In this document: positions 11,791-23,863 of the stretch, in pieces | Layout: every line of letters starts with the position of its first letter | Position numbering within the stretch: position 1 is the first letter of the stretch | Origin: Ailanthus altissimus | Taxonomy: Eukaryota > Streptophyta > Magnoliopsida > Sapindales > Simaroubaceae | Assembly (NCBI GenBank): GCA_946807835.1 | Contig: OX327710.1 | Coordinates: 12,884,501-12,948,500, forward strand | Length of the DNA: 64,000 nt | Reading direction: 5' to 3' | Translations under genes and position numbers: made by a program | Notes under the pieces: model-generated | Seen by the model: the letters and a program-made list of their open reading frames with translations, nothing else | Databases searched by the model: none | What the model was told of the DNA's origin: nothing

Positions 11791-13537
11791 TTCACTACAA
11801 GAAAATAGGATTTTTGCGACCCTATTTGCGACGGCTATTTTAGTCGTCGCAGAAGCCTTAAAAGAAACTACGTCATTTTGTTTAAAAGAACTTAACAAAA
11901 TAAGGGTTTTTTTTTCATTCGCAGACTTTGTTCTCAGACAAATTCTTTTCAATCGTTCTCTTCATTCCCAAACTAAAAAATTTATCAACAAATCAGTTTC
12001 CATCCTCTCTCACATCAACGATTCAGTTGCAATCTCTCTTTTTCTCGTCCTCTCTCAGATTTGAGGTATTAAATTTTCAACAATTTTTTCATTATTTTGT
12101 TTACCAAAATTTGAATGTTAACCCAATTTTTTCCTTCTGTTCTCTGTTCTCAAAGTTCATATATTTTCTATATGCAGGGTAAACCCCTCCAAGACTCCAG
12201 TTCGTCCCCATGCTCCACGCCCACCCTTGTATTGAGTGATCTTCAAATGTTCCCTAGAATGATCAACCACTACTGATACTATATTTACATACATATACAT
12301 AGAGACAAAAAATATCTCTATTAAGGTACTTGTGGCGGTTATTTTTACTTTCAATTTTATTTTATTTTTTCGTTGAAGCAAGTATGGCAACTGGCTGTAA
12401 ATTAACTTGTTCTCTGGCTATCACATGTTGATGCAGTCATTGCAGTAGTGCTGGTTTTAATGATCTTGTAACAGTTAGTTCTCCTGAAGGGTTTTGAGGC
12501 ATTTTTTCAATTATTATGTCTTATGCATAGTTTATACCTATTGGGGGAAAGCTAGAAGGGTTTGATGGAAGGTTTTGGTAGGTTTAGAAATACCTTCTGA
12601 TTGATTAATTTGTTGCTTGATCGTTGGACAATGTTGTGTCAAACATTATTTTCATGTTTGTTTAGTAGTAGTTGTCAAATAAAAGAGATGGGTAAATTTA
12701 TGAAAGCACAGTTAGAATGTCAATTACGAAACAAGCTTGTCATGGTTTTCTTTGCTAATTTAAATTGAAAATCAATTGGTGTGGTCGTGTTTGCTGGTAG
12801 CCAAAATACCTGCCTTCCAGCATGGAAATTCTATGAAATTTTGCTCTGCAACGGAATGAGTTGGCCATAAAGTGGATTGGCTCCCCTTCAAAATTGTCTT
12901 TCTGCGTGGGTTTGTCTGGTTATATATCCTTAGAGATTTCAAATTGCTATCAGTTTTCTTCTGTGAAAAGGTGTTGTAGTTTCTCCATTAAATTCCTTCG
13001 CTATAAGTCTCATACATACATCTTTAAGTTAGATTGTGTGGACTGCTCAAAGAGGGGTGAGCTCTTTGAGATAATTCCTAAGAGAGTGACCGAGGGTTTG
13101 ACACTTGGATAAATTGTGTTTGTAAACATTTGATAAAATTGTGTTTGTAAAAAGTATTTTAAGTCTTTAGTTTTTTTGAGAAAGTGGTACCAATCTTTAT
13201 TGATAGAGTTAGTTGAAGAGTTGGCTCAAGAGAATATCCCCCTCTTATAATTTCATACGAGACTAAGATAATAATTTTAGAATGTTATAATTATTATTTT
13301 TCTTTCTGTGGTAATGTACTGCACCTATATTTTTATTATTGTAAATTATATGTCAACAAAATGTTTCACAAAAATCATCGAGAATAAGATTACTGAGTTA
13401 TTGATAACAGACCTTCTCATTGGAAACATCGATATCTTCTTCCAAAATGATAGTTAATTCATAATTATTGTGTGTATGTATGTGCGTATTGAATGTAATG
13501 TTAATTGTTATGTATGTATGTGTTTACAATGTTTTAG

Positions 13538-14030
13538 ATGAAGAAAAAAGGAAAAAAGACAGATCGTATAAGTGTATTTATTGAGACTCGATCCAAATCT
13601 AATGGTAGTATAGCTGATTCAGACAGTGCAGAAATAATTGTAAGTGATATAAATTTACAATAGTCATATATTTAAAAAATTGTTAAATTTCTATATTCTA
13701 ACTAAGTTTTAATATTTTTAGGGTCAACTAAATGAACGTTTGTCTCAGTTGCCTAATGATGAACAACAGAAGCTGCGAGAGACCAAATATTTATTGATGT
13801 GATGGGACGCGATAGTTATGGATATGCTAAAATTTTTGGGCATGGTCCATCACCATCAAATATTGCACAACAAAGTTCAAGCCAAAACAATGAACAAGTA
13901 AAAGCAGAGTTAAATTGTTTAAAATCCAATTATAATGATCTTTAAGGCAAATATACAGTTCTGCAAAATCAATGTGATGAGATGCGTACAATGATGCAAC
14001 GATTTTTTAATAGTCAAGGTTTCAGTTGTC
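13538..14030 (+). pseudogene. Broken plant CACTA transposase fragment (Transposase_24-like)
   Basis: Two exons are visible. Exon 1 (13538-13639) follows a TTTTAG acceptor and reads MKKKGKKTDRISVFIETRSK onward to SAEII. The intron has GTAAGT...TTTTTAG borders, and exon 2 begins at 13722 with GQLNERLSQLPNDEQQKLRE. A frame slip near 13785-13795 is needed to reach DVMGRDSYGYAKIFGHGPSP, a phrase typical of the plant En/Spm transposase C-terminal family. A TAA follows at about 13943. The slip and stop mean it is not functional. Family assignment rests on motif recognition and on the surrounding CACTA ends, which agree. Confidence 0.75.
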
Positions 14031-14175
14031 TACTAATGATCAAGTATGAATGTTTAATTTAATATTATTTTTAATTTTTTACTTGTAAAATCACAACTAA
14101 AATACGAATATTTTATTAGTAGGTTCAAAATGCTTTCAGTGCACACCATTATCATACAAAAACTAGATAGATGTA

Positions 14176-14385
14176 AAAAAGTTCAGAATTGTTATTAACA
14201 TATTTTGAATTTTACTAATACATTTTGGATGTTATTAATATATTTTAGATTTTATTAATACATTTTGGATGTTATTAATACATTTTAGATTGTTATATGT
14301 TATTAATATATTTTGGACGGTCATATTATAATGTTATTAATATATTTTGAATGTTATTAATATGTTTTAGATGATATTGTAATAT
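14176..14385 (+). repeat. AT-rich minisatellite inside the CACTA element
   Basis: Roughly 20-23-bp units of the form GTTATTAATATATTTTGGAT repeat about nine times with base changes. It lies between the transposase fragment and the right subterminal repeats. Confidence 0.7.
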
Positions 14386-14601
14386 ATTTATTTAAAAATA
14401 TTAAATAAAAAATATGATAAGACTTTGTAATTTAAAAGTAAATTTAAAAAGAAACAGATTTTTTTACGACGGTTAATCAGCCATCGTAAAATTTTACGAC
14501 GGTCGCGTATGCGACGGCTTTTTGCCATTGCAATGCCGTCGCAAAAGCTTTTTGCGACGGTATTTTAGCCGTCGCAAAAAGCCTTTTCTATTGTAGTGTT
14601 T

Positions 14602-15517
14602 AGCAAATTTTATGCACATTTAAGGCTTCAACCATCTATAAATGAAGAGAAATTTTTAATGTAAAGTGGAGTCGAGGAAAATCTTATTTGAGTGTAATTT
14701 TGGAGCTTGAGAATTTCTTTTGAGAGAGAGAAATTGGGTATAATTAAGATTTTAGGTGTTAGAAAGAATATTGTGTAGTTGTAACAATTTTTTATAGAGT
14801 AAATTTTTCTCAATTTATCTTTTACGATCATAATTACTATTTGATTTAAAATGTCTTTAATTAAATTATTTTGTTGTGTAATTAGTGTTTTTTTTCTATT
14901 TATATTACTGTGATTTACTTGTTTGACATTTTGTTTGCAAAATTTTATGTGGAACAGAAAAAAATTAAATTATATTTTTCTAAGAAAAAAAGACCAAACG
15001 TGTATGCTTTTAATCATTTGTACATATATATATATATATACGATTTACTTCTTTATTTATTGTAATCTCATTTATTTATTTATTTATCTTTTGATACAAA
15101 TATTGTCATTATACATTTCAACCAATTAATTACAAATAGTTCAAATAATTCCTATTATACAACTATCAATAATTCAAACAATTGTCAAATTACAAAGTAT
15201 TAAGTTATCAAATTACAAAGAAAATATAAAATTTTCTTAGCTTTTCCCAAGACTTAAACCCTCTTGAACCCTTGACTTGAGGTTAGGGGGTGCCAATGGG
15301 TGCATTATAATCTCATTTATTAATTATCAATACATGAGATTGGCTTTTCTTTGAAGGTGCAGAGAAATAGGCAGTGGCATTCCTCGAAACAGTTTCAGTT
15401 GACGAAAGTCAATGAGAGCTATAAGACCATACATACTACAAAGAAGCACTGTGTCATCTGGATTCCAAATTCCTGAATTTTCTATCGTCATAAAACTTAG
15501 GAAATTTGATATATACA
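14602..15517. other. AT-rich spacer
   Basis: Contains a TA microsatellite near 15025 and a TTTA-rich run near 15060-15085. Nothing recognised until the ankyrin start at 15518. The last 40 bases share CCAAATTCCTGAATTTTCT with 20569-20590 upstream of the second ankyrin copy. Confidence 0.4.
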
Positions 15518-15967
15518 ATGGCTCCAAAGCTTTTAGGGGCACTTGCTAGAAATGACACAAAAGCCTTGATCACTGTCGTTCTCAATAATGAAGGAATTCT
15601 TGCACAAAGAGACGATTCAAGGCTTTACACTTCGCCACAAGATCAGGGCACATTGAATTGGTGGCAGAAATTATTAGGTTGTGCCCGGAATTGGTTATAG
15701 CCAAAAATGAGATGCTAGAGACTCCATTTCATGAAGCTTGTCGTCGAGGCAATGCCGAGGTTTCAGTTCTGCTACTGAAAACAAATCCCTCTGTGGCTGG
15801 TATGATCAACCATGAAAGCCAGACTGGATTTTAACTGGCTTGCAAAGAAGGGCATCTCCGTATTGTGGAGCTAATGTTGAATCACTCCTGGTCGCCGGAA
15901 TTTGAGTTACCTGCTGTTGAATCAACTCCTCTGGATCAGGATGTGACCATTCCCGCAGGACATAAAG
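15518..15967 (+). pseudogene. Ankyrin-repeat (ITN1/ACD6-like) pseudogene, exon 1 only
   Basis: An ATG at 15518 opens MAPKLLGALARNDTKALITV, the N-terminal cap usual in plant ankyrin/PGG membrane proteins. The frame slips near 15631 (one base missing in CACTTCGCC). It continues in another frame with ankyrin signatures GHIELVAEIIRLCPELV and ETPFHEACRRGNAEVSVLLL. A TAA at 15832-15834 interrupts GESQTGF-type sequence before LACKEGHLRIVELMLNHS. A splice-donor-like AAG|GTATAT follows at 15967. No second exon or PGG membrane domain is found before the solo LTR at 17709. It resembles the copy at 20.9 kb, so the two arose by local duplication. It is clearly inactive. Confidence 0.8.
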
Positions 15968-17330
15968 GTATATATTTGAAGATGGTTTTTTTATGATTTT
16001 TAAAACCCTAATGAATTATTCCAATGAAGTCAAAGAGGTCGATCAGAATTTTATCTTAACTTTACAGGAGCTTAAGTATTTACTCAAATCCACTTATTTT
16101 AAATTCTTCGTATGCTTTATTCTAACTTATGGTATATTTGGAAGGACAGTGCATTTACTTAATTTTAAAAATATAAATGTTAAAACATCCGGTAAATAGT
16201 CACTTGGTAATTAATTATTAACCATTCATTCACTTAATACTTAGCAGCTAGTAATCTTGTTTCACAATGATTTTGAAAATTTTCTTAGCTAGAAAATAGT
16301 AAATAGGGGCCACTAACCAGATTGATGCCTACTAATTCTTTATTTTAAAACGAAAAATAATAGTGCTAAACTTACAAAGGTGGAGTACAAATTTTATCTT
16401 TTAATTTATATTTCATTTAATTTTCAATTTTTATTAATGTAATAATATTACAACACCAATCAATAATTAATATATTAAATACCACGTAAATTTGGATATA
16501 AACTTACCTTACTGAATTAAAAATAGCATAAAATGTATTTAATTAATTATTTGCAAAAACTTGTTTTGAAAACAAAAAAAAAATCATATCTTAAAATTAT
16601 AATTAAAATATAAAAAGATAATTTTTTATTATTTTCAACCATTTTTTAAAATATGTTCTCAAAACATTTAGACAGTGTTCTTTTTTTTAAAAAACTCAAT
16701 TGTGAAGATTTAAATGGAATTGAATACTGAATATTGAATATAATTGAATAGTTGAATTTGATTAATCTATTTATTTTATATTTTATATTTACAAATAAAT
16801 ATCAAATTATTTATAATGTCATTCTTATTTATTACATTAACTAAAATGTTAAAAAAAAAGGTAAATTATGTTATATCAAAATTAACTTAAAATTTTTATT
16901 AAGTTAGAAAAATGAACTACTCAGATGATTAAATAAGCTAAATTAAATCAAATTTTACATTGTTAAATTTAAAAATATAAATGCATTATCGCTTGCTTTA
17001 CAGTATAAACATGTTTACAAAAATTATAAACACGTTTTTTGAGTTAAGAGTTGTGAGTATGAAGTTCTAACAATAGACCGCCTCTACTTCCGCCAACATA
17101 TTTTTTTTGCTTTTAAAAATACTATTTTAAAGTATATTTTTACTTTTAAAAAATTGATTGGAAAATTATTCTTAAAATTTTACGTTCCACGTCGAATAAA
17201 AATTGGATGAATTTTAAATATATATATATATAGATAGATATGTAATATTATTTAATAGACTAGCCTTTTAAGTCAATGACAAATATATGGCATGTGACAA
17301 GTGGTAACAAAGCAGACCAAATTCTTGTTC
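15968..17330. other. AT-rich sequence after the ankyrin fragment
   Basis: Low-complexity AT-rich DNA. A stretch around 17193-17290 (GAATTTTAAATATATATA ... CCTTTTAAGTCAATGACAAA) is similar to 20283-20380 (AAATTTTAAATATATATA ... TCTTTTAAGCTAATAACAAA), showing a duplicated flank. No gene. Confidence 0.4.
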
Positions 17331-17359
17331 GCATGTGGGTCTCTACAATCACTCTAATA

Positions 17360-17703
17360 GAAATTGTCATATGAGTAAGTAGGCCCCCTATGTTCATAGA
17401 GGAATGAACATTATAGGTTAAGTAGGCTCTGAAAATTTTATATTTTGAGCCTTAATAGAGATTGCTACGTTGGTAGTAGGTCCCCTAATCTTAGGGAGAT
17501 AGGTAGTACAGGCTAAATTGGCTCCTAAATTTGAACCAAACCCTAATACAGGCTAGTTAGATTGCCATATGAGTAAGTGGGTTCCCTATGTCCCTAGGAG
17601 AATGGGCATTACGGGTCAAGTGAGCTATTAAAATTCTGTATCTTGCATTTTAATAGAGACTGTTACGTTGGTAATGGGTTCCCCTAACCTTAGGGGGATA
17701 GAC
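17360..17703 (+). repeat. Direct repeat array (left part, ~205-bp unit)
   Basis: Two diverged units share GCCATATGAGTAAGT / GTCATATGAGTAAGT, CCCTATGTTCATAG / CCCTATGTCCCTAG, GAATGAACATTATAGG / GAATGGGCATTACGGG and TTAATAGAGATTGCTACGTTGG / TTAATAGAGACTGTTACGTTGG. The solo LTR at 17709 splits the array, which continues to its right. Confidence 0.75.
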
Positions 17704-17708
17704 AATAC

Positions 17709-19868
17709 TGTTAAATTTTTTACTTACGTGTCATCTCTTTATGTATGAATATTTGTTTAATATTTATATTAGTATTATCATTTTATTAAATCGCTAATTA
17801 TATTTTATATATAGTAAGATGTTTGTAACGTTTCAAACATTGTATGATTTAAAAAAGTTCAGATCTGGTCTAAATGGGTTTAGATTAGTACTAAAAATTA
17901 ACAACGCTAAGAGTTATAAATGTTAAGAGTTGGCACTGATAAGAGTTATCAGGTTATAAGAGTTAGCTATATTTAAAGAGTTATTGCCTTGTTTGAAATG
18001 AGACAAAGACATGAGAATATATTAGTAATGACGTAGTTGCAAAAAGTTACAAATAGTATTAGAAAATGTCATTATGCAAATATGTTCTCAAATATTATGT
18101 TACTGATCTATCTTCACTGATACTGGTTTGTTGATGAATACCTTAATAAATATATAGATTGATGTATGTCTATATTTGGATGGTCCAGATGGTTAGTCTT
18201 GGCAGACCATAAGTTTAGTGGAAGCTCGTATAAAGATATAGGTATTAAGTAAGGACTGAATACTAAACAGACTTATAAAGACCTCCAATAGACATCTCAT
18301 AATGCCATCAATGGAGGGTCTTTCGAGTTGAGTAGTATTCGTAGTCCTTTGATCTGAGTGCCACAGTGGGCTTGTGAGTGATCCACCATACTTTGGTTCC
18401 AAACATGTCAGAAACCTTTCATAGTCTAACTGTTGGGTGTCGTTGGATATGGTCCGATGCTCATAGAGTTCGGTGTACATAGATATGAGGTTTATTAACG
18501 CATTTAGGTGAGTAATATATTCTAACGCTTTAAAATTATATTTCAGAAAGTGTTATGGCTATAAGTAATAATTCCCGGGAAAACAGTTAAAACTTAGGGA
18601 TAAATAATATCATAAAAGTATTTGAGAATATTATTTATCAAAATACAATTCTAGATATAAGATTACTGTCCGACATTTGGAGATTTGACAGTATTGATCT
18701 ATATCTCCACTTTACCCAGATATAAATGATAGAGGGATTATATGGATATGTTATAACCTCAACTTGTATAGCTTAACGCGCCGTTTTGTAATATCCTTAA
18801 CGTGTGTAGAGGGGCATCGTTCACGGACGTATGAAGGAGTTTCATATGACAATTCGGACATGGACCTAGAGAGTCTCACAATATGAAGTGTACTCGTTGT
18901 ACACTGGGGTAGCATTATGGATTGAATAGTTCCATCCTAGAAATTTTAAAAAATCAAAAATATGTTTTAGAGTTCTTCGAGTTGTGCACTTGTCTAAATT
19001 TAAATGTTAAGTACATTACTTAATTAGTTGATAAGAGTTGTTAACTAATTAGATGTTAACAAGTATCATAATTTTGTTCAATTAATTGGTTCACCATGAA
19101 TTCATCTATTAACCATATTAGTAAAATCAAATAAAGTAAAAATTAATTATTCAAATAGTTTTTGAATAATTAAATAAATATTATTTAAATAAATAAAATA
19201 TGATTTGATTTATTTATTATTTTATTCTTAAATGGAAGATATACTTAATTTGAGAAGCACAAATTAAATTAAATGGTGGAGCGTTATTTTGTAGAATTAA
19301 TGACTATTTATTTTAGACCATTAAAAATGGCTACCAAAAATAATTTTTTGATAGTTGGCCAGTTAAATTATTTTTGATGGAACACTTGTGAAGTGCTTAG
19401 AGCACAAAAAATGGTTGAAATTCATTTGGATTAATAAGTGTGAAACAAAAATCGTGCAAGTGAGAGAGAGCATGGGAGAGAGTTTTTCTTTAAACAAAGG
19501 GTTGTGAAAAAAAACTAGAGAAAAAAAAATTTTCTTATTTTTCTTTCAAAAAATAAAACCGTGTTGCTGAAAATTCAATTACTACTATTCTAATTTTACA
19601 ATCTCATAGGATTGTTGTAAACTAGAATTGAACAATATTACACTTTAATGTGAGTTCAAGGTTGGAATTAGGAAGAATCCAGAATTGAAATCTTCACCGA
19701 ATGTTTTCAAATGTATGTTTTTATAATATTAAGTTGTTAATGATTTAAGTTTCATGTATATATGTTGATTACATACTTAATTTTGTTGCGAAGTTTGTGT
19801 TTATGATTTATGAATTTAGTTTTTTCAACATGTACATAATCACATGTTATACCCTAAAACACGTAACA
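17709..19868 (+). mobile_element. Solo LTR of copia family A (copA1)
   Basis: Begins TGTTAAATTTTTTACTTACG and ends AAACACGTAACA, with an exact 5-bp duplication AATAC at 17704-17708 and 19869-19873. At 2160 bp it nearly equals the LTR at 41176-43332 (2157 bp). It shares many blocks with that LTR and with those at 30545 and 50165, such as TGTCATC-type starts, AACGTTTCAAACATTGTA / AACGTTACAGACATTGTA, and a conserved block near 18190-18480. There is no internal domain, so unequal recombination between two LTRs probably removed it. Confidence 0.9.
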
Positions 19869-19873
19869 AATAC

Positions 19874-20285
19874 AATGTAGGTTGGTTCTTGAGTTTGAGT
19901 CAGACCCTAATACATAATAGGTTGGCTCCAAGTTTAAGGGGTAGGTTGGCTATTAAGTTTGAGTCAGACCATAACAATGGCGTCAAGTAATTAGGTTGGG
20001 GAGAATATCATGTCCCATATCAAATAAGTTGGCTGCTGAGTTTGAGTTAGACCGTAACAAGAGCGTTAAATAATTAATTGGGTTGGGGAGAATATCATAT
20101 CTCATATTGAATAAGTACAATTGGCACTTGAGTTTGAATCAGACCGTAACAATAGTATCATGTGATTAATTGAGTTGGAGAGAATATCATATTTCACATC
20201 AAATAGGCTAACTCCTGAGTTTGAGTCAGACTGTAACAAAGGCGTCACGTGATTAGGTTAGGGAGACTACTATATCTCACACTGA
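19874..20285 (+). repeat. Direct repeat array (right part, ~85-90-bp unit)
   Basis: Four to five units carry GAGTTTGAGTCAGACCGTAACAA-type cores followed by GGTTGGGGAGAATATCAT and TCACAT/TCATATTGAATAA. Together with 17360-17703 it forms one array that the solo LTR invaded. Confidence 0.75.
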
Positions 20286-20925
20286 ATAAAAATTAAATAA
20301 ATTTTAAATATATATAAACAGATAAACAATATTACTTAACAAGTTAATCTTTTAAGCTAATAACAAACACCCAACCCATAACAAAAAAAAAAACACACCT
20401 TTCCACACACATACATAAAATGATGCAATCACATTTCTTGAAACTACTCCATTGTTGAAGCCAATAATACTCCAAATTCTTAGGCCATAGAAGTACCACA
20501 CACTCCTCTCAGAGACACTTAGGTCCTCATGTGAACGACGTCGTCTTGGATGAACGCATGACCATTTAAATTCCAAATTCCTGAATTTTCTCCTTTGATT
20601 TCTTTTTTTTCTTTATTTAAATTCAGCCATCCAAAATTTGTTTTGAAGCATCATAAAACTGAAGAAATTTATTGTATGGATTGATCGAGTGGTCAAATAT
20701 GCACATCTTTAATCATGGGATTGAAAATTTGAATCTCAACAAATACTACGACAGTAAAATAATTTTTTTCTTTTCTGGAAAATCTCTTTCTTACCTCCTT
20801 TCTTAAGAAAAAAATAAAATAAAACTAATTTATTAACTATACTTTTAGCAATTCCTGCAAGCTCTCTTTTTCATATATAGCAATATTATTAATGGTTAAG
20901 AATTAAAATAGTTCGAGGCAATAGC
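20286..20925. other. Upstream region of second ankyrin copy
   Basis: AT-rich sequence. At 20670-20740 there is a tRNA-like pair of promoter boxes (TGATCGAGTGG, then TTTGAATCTC about 45 bases on), suggesting a short SINE head. The evidence is weak and the element's ends are not visible. Confidence 0.3.
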
Positions 20926-22183
20926 TAGAAATGATACAAAAAGCCTTTCTCACTTCAATTGAACGTAATGAAGGAATTTTGACACAAAGGGATGCTTGGT
21001 TGAACACGGCTTTATACATGGCTACAAGATTTGGGCACGTTGCATTGGTGGGAATGATTATCAAGCTGTGCCCGGAATTGGTTGCAGCTGAGAATGAGAA
21101 GTGGCTTTAGACACTGCGTTTTCATTTGCATGCTCAAGGGGCCATCTCAATGTTGTTAAGATGATGTTGAATCATTCCTCGTTGTTAACATTTGAGAAAA
21201 ATTGTCTTGAATCAACTCCTTTACATGTGGCCATGTCAAGAGGATTTGCAGGTAATATTTTAATTTTAACTTACAGTTTGAGATGATTAAAAATGATTTT
21301 AATAAGATAAAATTCATTTTAATATTTAGTATAATATTTCTAAAATCACTCTTCTACAATAAATTATGAAAATTATTTTTTGTTCAATGTATTTATATAA
21401 TTTTCTTAACATAAATTTTTTGAATCTAAATATATCATTTACAAATTGTTTACTATTACAATAAATGATTCACTAAATAGATAATCTTATACAACTCACA
21501 ACACTTGTCTAATACATGCAACAATTCAATTGGCTTATTTAACTGTCAACATATATATTATATCCCATCACTTTTTTTTTTTTCTTTTATAACATTAAAT
21601 AAAAGTCGAACACTTCACCAACCACTAGTGTGAGCAGAATTCAAACCATGGAATTTTTTTTTAACCATCCAAAAGATTTTACTAGTTAAGTAGGACACTC
21701 ATAAAGGATCACTTTTGTTCAACTAAGTGGGAAATTTCTTTTATCCAACAAAAATCTCTAGATGTTTGTGCAGATATTGTTAGAGAGATACTAAAAGTGT
21801 GCCCAGAGTTCGCTGAGAAAACCCACAAGAATGGATCTTCTCCATTGCATTATGCTTCCAGCAAAGGGAACCTAGAGTTTACGAAATTGCTCGAATTTGG
21901 ACCCGAACCTGGCTTTGCAATAGAACTACGATGGCCATACACCATTGCACCTTGCAGCAATAAACGGTCGCGTGAAAATTTTAGAAGCATTCTTAATGGG
22001 CTCTCCCACTTCTTTACATCGTCTCACAACCGAGGGGAAAACAGTATTTCATCTTGCTGCGAGTTTTGATCAATATAATGCATTTATTTGGTTATCAAAA
22101 TCTTTTGGTTATACAAGTCTTCTCCACCGGCAAGATCAGTTCGGTTACACTGTATTGCATCTTGCTGTACTTAGAACTGCTCA
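20926..22183 (+). pseudogene. Ankyrin-repeat/PGG pseudogene, exons 1 and 2
   Basis: Exon 1 (about 20926-21251) lacks a usable start: the likely position reads MVKN then stop. It has an extra A in the run at 20937-20942 and a missing base near 21099, creating a TAG at 21108. Ankyrin motifs are clear in the corrected frames: TALYMATRFGHVALVGMIIK, then TAFSFACSRGHLNVVKMMLN and STPLHVAMSRGFAG. The intron 21252-21773 has GTAATA...TGCAG borders. Exon 2 (21774-22183) reads DIVREILKVCPEFAEKTH and GSSPLHYASSKGNLEFTKLL. It slips frame near 21921-21926, then continues GHTPLHLAAINGRVKILEAF and GKTVFHLAASFDQ. The donor is CTCA|GTAAGC. Its phase does not match exon 3, as if one G had been lost from CAG|GTAAGC. 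The last exon lies at 25979. Confidence 0.8.
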
Positions 22184-22849
22184 GTAAGCTTTCCTCTCTC
22201 TCACACACACATACAGATGCGTATATTTATATGTGTGTCATTTTCTGATGTGTGTGTCTTTTTCTGATGTAGACATCACATCTTTTAACAGGCGTATACA
22301 TGAATCTTATTAGCTGCAGACATTAATATTTTATTGTATAAAACAATTGTGGTAATGTCAAGTAACATATTATACAACATCTTCTAAATAGAGTTGAATA
22401 GGTGATTGATAAAACACCTTATGAAATTATAGCTCATTGTAAGTGTCTGGCGAGATCATTGTAACGTGTGGGTCGCTCCTAATAGCCCATTTAGATATTC
22501 AGGCCCGTTTTCTTAGAGGATTGATAAGCTCAGATCAAGGCCATGTGATCAGAAACAATAAAGATTCGAGCCCCTTGGCCTCTATTATCCAGAGGGTATA
22601 TGTCAAAAAGGGATCCATTGGAGAAATCAACGTCTTTACTAAACCCCGCTGTTAAAGAGCACATTAGCACAATTGATTAATTTTCTACATTGTTGTTGGG
22701 TCCTACAACTAGGAAATACGTCAGTAAAGTCCAATCATTCTTCACATTATCGCTAGATCTTACTATAAGCTATCGAAGAGAATTCATTGCAGGACAATTA
22801 GAGGAATAGATAATGCCTCAAGGAATGTAATTCTATAAGGTCATTGTTC

Positions 22850-23057
22850 TATTGTCATTTCAGTATGTCATCAACACTTTATTCTGTTATTGATAAAGAG
22901 ATATGATATGTCTAAAAATAAGTGAGAGAAGCTTACACTAATTGAAATATTATTGTATTGCCATAGCAATATGTCATCAACACTTTGTTTTGTTATTGAT
23001 AAAAGAGGTATGGTATGTGTAAAAATAAGTGAAGCCTACGTTAATTGAAACTTAACA
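22850..23057 (+). repeat. ~106-bp tandem duplication
   Basis: Units share ATGTCATCAACACTTT, GTTATTGATAAA, GATATGTCTAAAAATAAGTGA / GGTATGTGTAAAAATAAGTGA and TTAATTGAAA / CTAATTGAAA-type sequence, at 22865 and 22971. Confidence 0.75.
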
Positions 23058-23212
23058 AACATCACTTGTTATCTGTCTGTCTGATCTTAATCAATGAGCA
23101 TATATACCTTAAAACTCTAAAAAACATGATTATAGAAGAGTTTATAATCTTGATGTTTCTCTAAATATTTTTGTTAAAAAAGACTCTTCAATTATATATT
23201 ATCACGTGTCAA

Positions 23213-23303
23213 TTTTTATAAGTATTCTTTAAACTATTTCATTACACACTTATGTCAATTTTTATAAGTATTCTTTAAACTATTTCATTACACACTTAAG
23301 ATA
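23213..23303 (+). repeat. Short perfect tandem duplication
   Basis: A unit of about 47 bp (TCAATTTTTATAAGTATTC ... TTCATTACACACTTA) occurs twice in a row. Confidence 0.8.
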
Positions 23304-23703
23304 TATTTTTAACTTTTAAATTCAAGTAAGACAATACTTAAAATACTTGCAAGTAAGAAAAATATCTTTCACTTTCTTATCTAAACTCTTTTTAAGACAA
23401 AAATCTAAAAAAACTCTCATTATTAAGTTTGTCTTACATATAAAAAATCGTTGCCAACCACCCCTTAAACACTCACCATTGACCTAGCGTTTTATGTGCC
23501 ATACATGTCAAACGGCTTTGTTTCTTCCCTAGCCAATTCGTAGCAATTCTCTACTCACTACCCCATCTTTCTTTACAGTCGATCCATGCTTTTCTCTTGA
23601 TGCAAGTTAGTCTATGAAGTTTTGTTTTTACCATACTTTAACAAATTTTTAAATATTTGGAAGCCCTCGGTGGCTACGTCAACTTTGACTCCCAACAGTA
23701 AGA

Positions 23704-23863
23704 AGAGTAAGGTCAACTACTAAATTAATATGTGTGTTTTTCTTATAACACTCGTATTCAATTTTGATTCAAACAATTTTTAAAGAGTAAGGTCAACCAC
23801 TAAATTAATATGTGTGTTTTTCTTATAACACTCGTATTCAAATTTGATTCAAACAATTTTTAA
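23704..23863 (+). repeat. 80-bp tandem duplication
   Basis: Units at 23704-23783 and 23784-23863 (AGAGTAAGGTCAAC ... CAAACAATTTTTAA) differ at only about two positions. Confidence 0.85.

Larger units (their letters stand above)
11793..14598 (+). mobile_element. CACTA (En/Spm-like) DNA transposon, degenerate
   Basis: The element starts CACTACAAGAAAATAGG and ends CCTTTTCTATTGTAGTG, inverted ends of the CACTA superfamily. It is flanked by the expected 3-bp duplication, TTT (11790-11792 and 14599-14601). Just inside both ends are repeats of the word GCGACGG and its complement (left 11817-11850; right 14460-14575), typical of the subterminal transposase-binding repeats of this superfamily. At 2806 bp it is too short for a full two-gene element. 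Inside is only a damaged C-terminal transposase fragment at 13538-14030, so it is non-autonomous. Confidence 0.9.

Noticed and set aside
20670..20740. tRNA gene or SINE
   Set aside because: A- and B-box-like words are present but no cloverleaf, tail or target duplication could be found, so it is mentioned only as a weak hint.
22443..22655. 70-codon ORF in the ankyrin intron
   Set aside because: No homology recognised and no splice sites; position is within the long intron.
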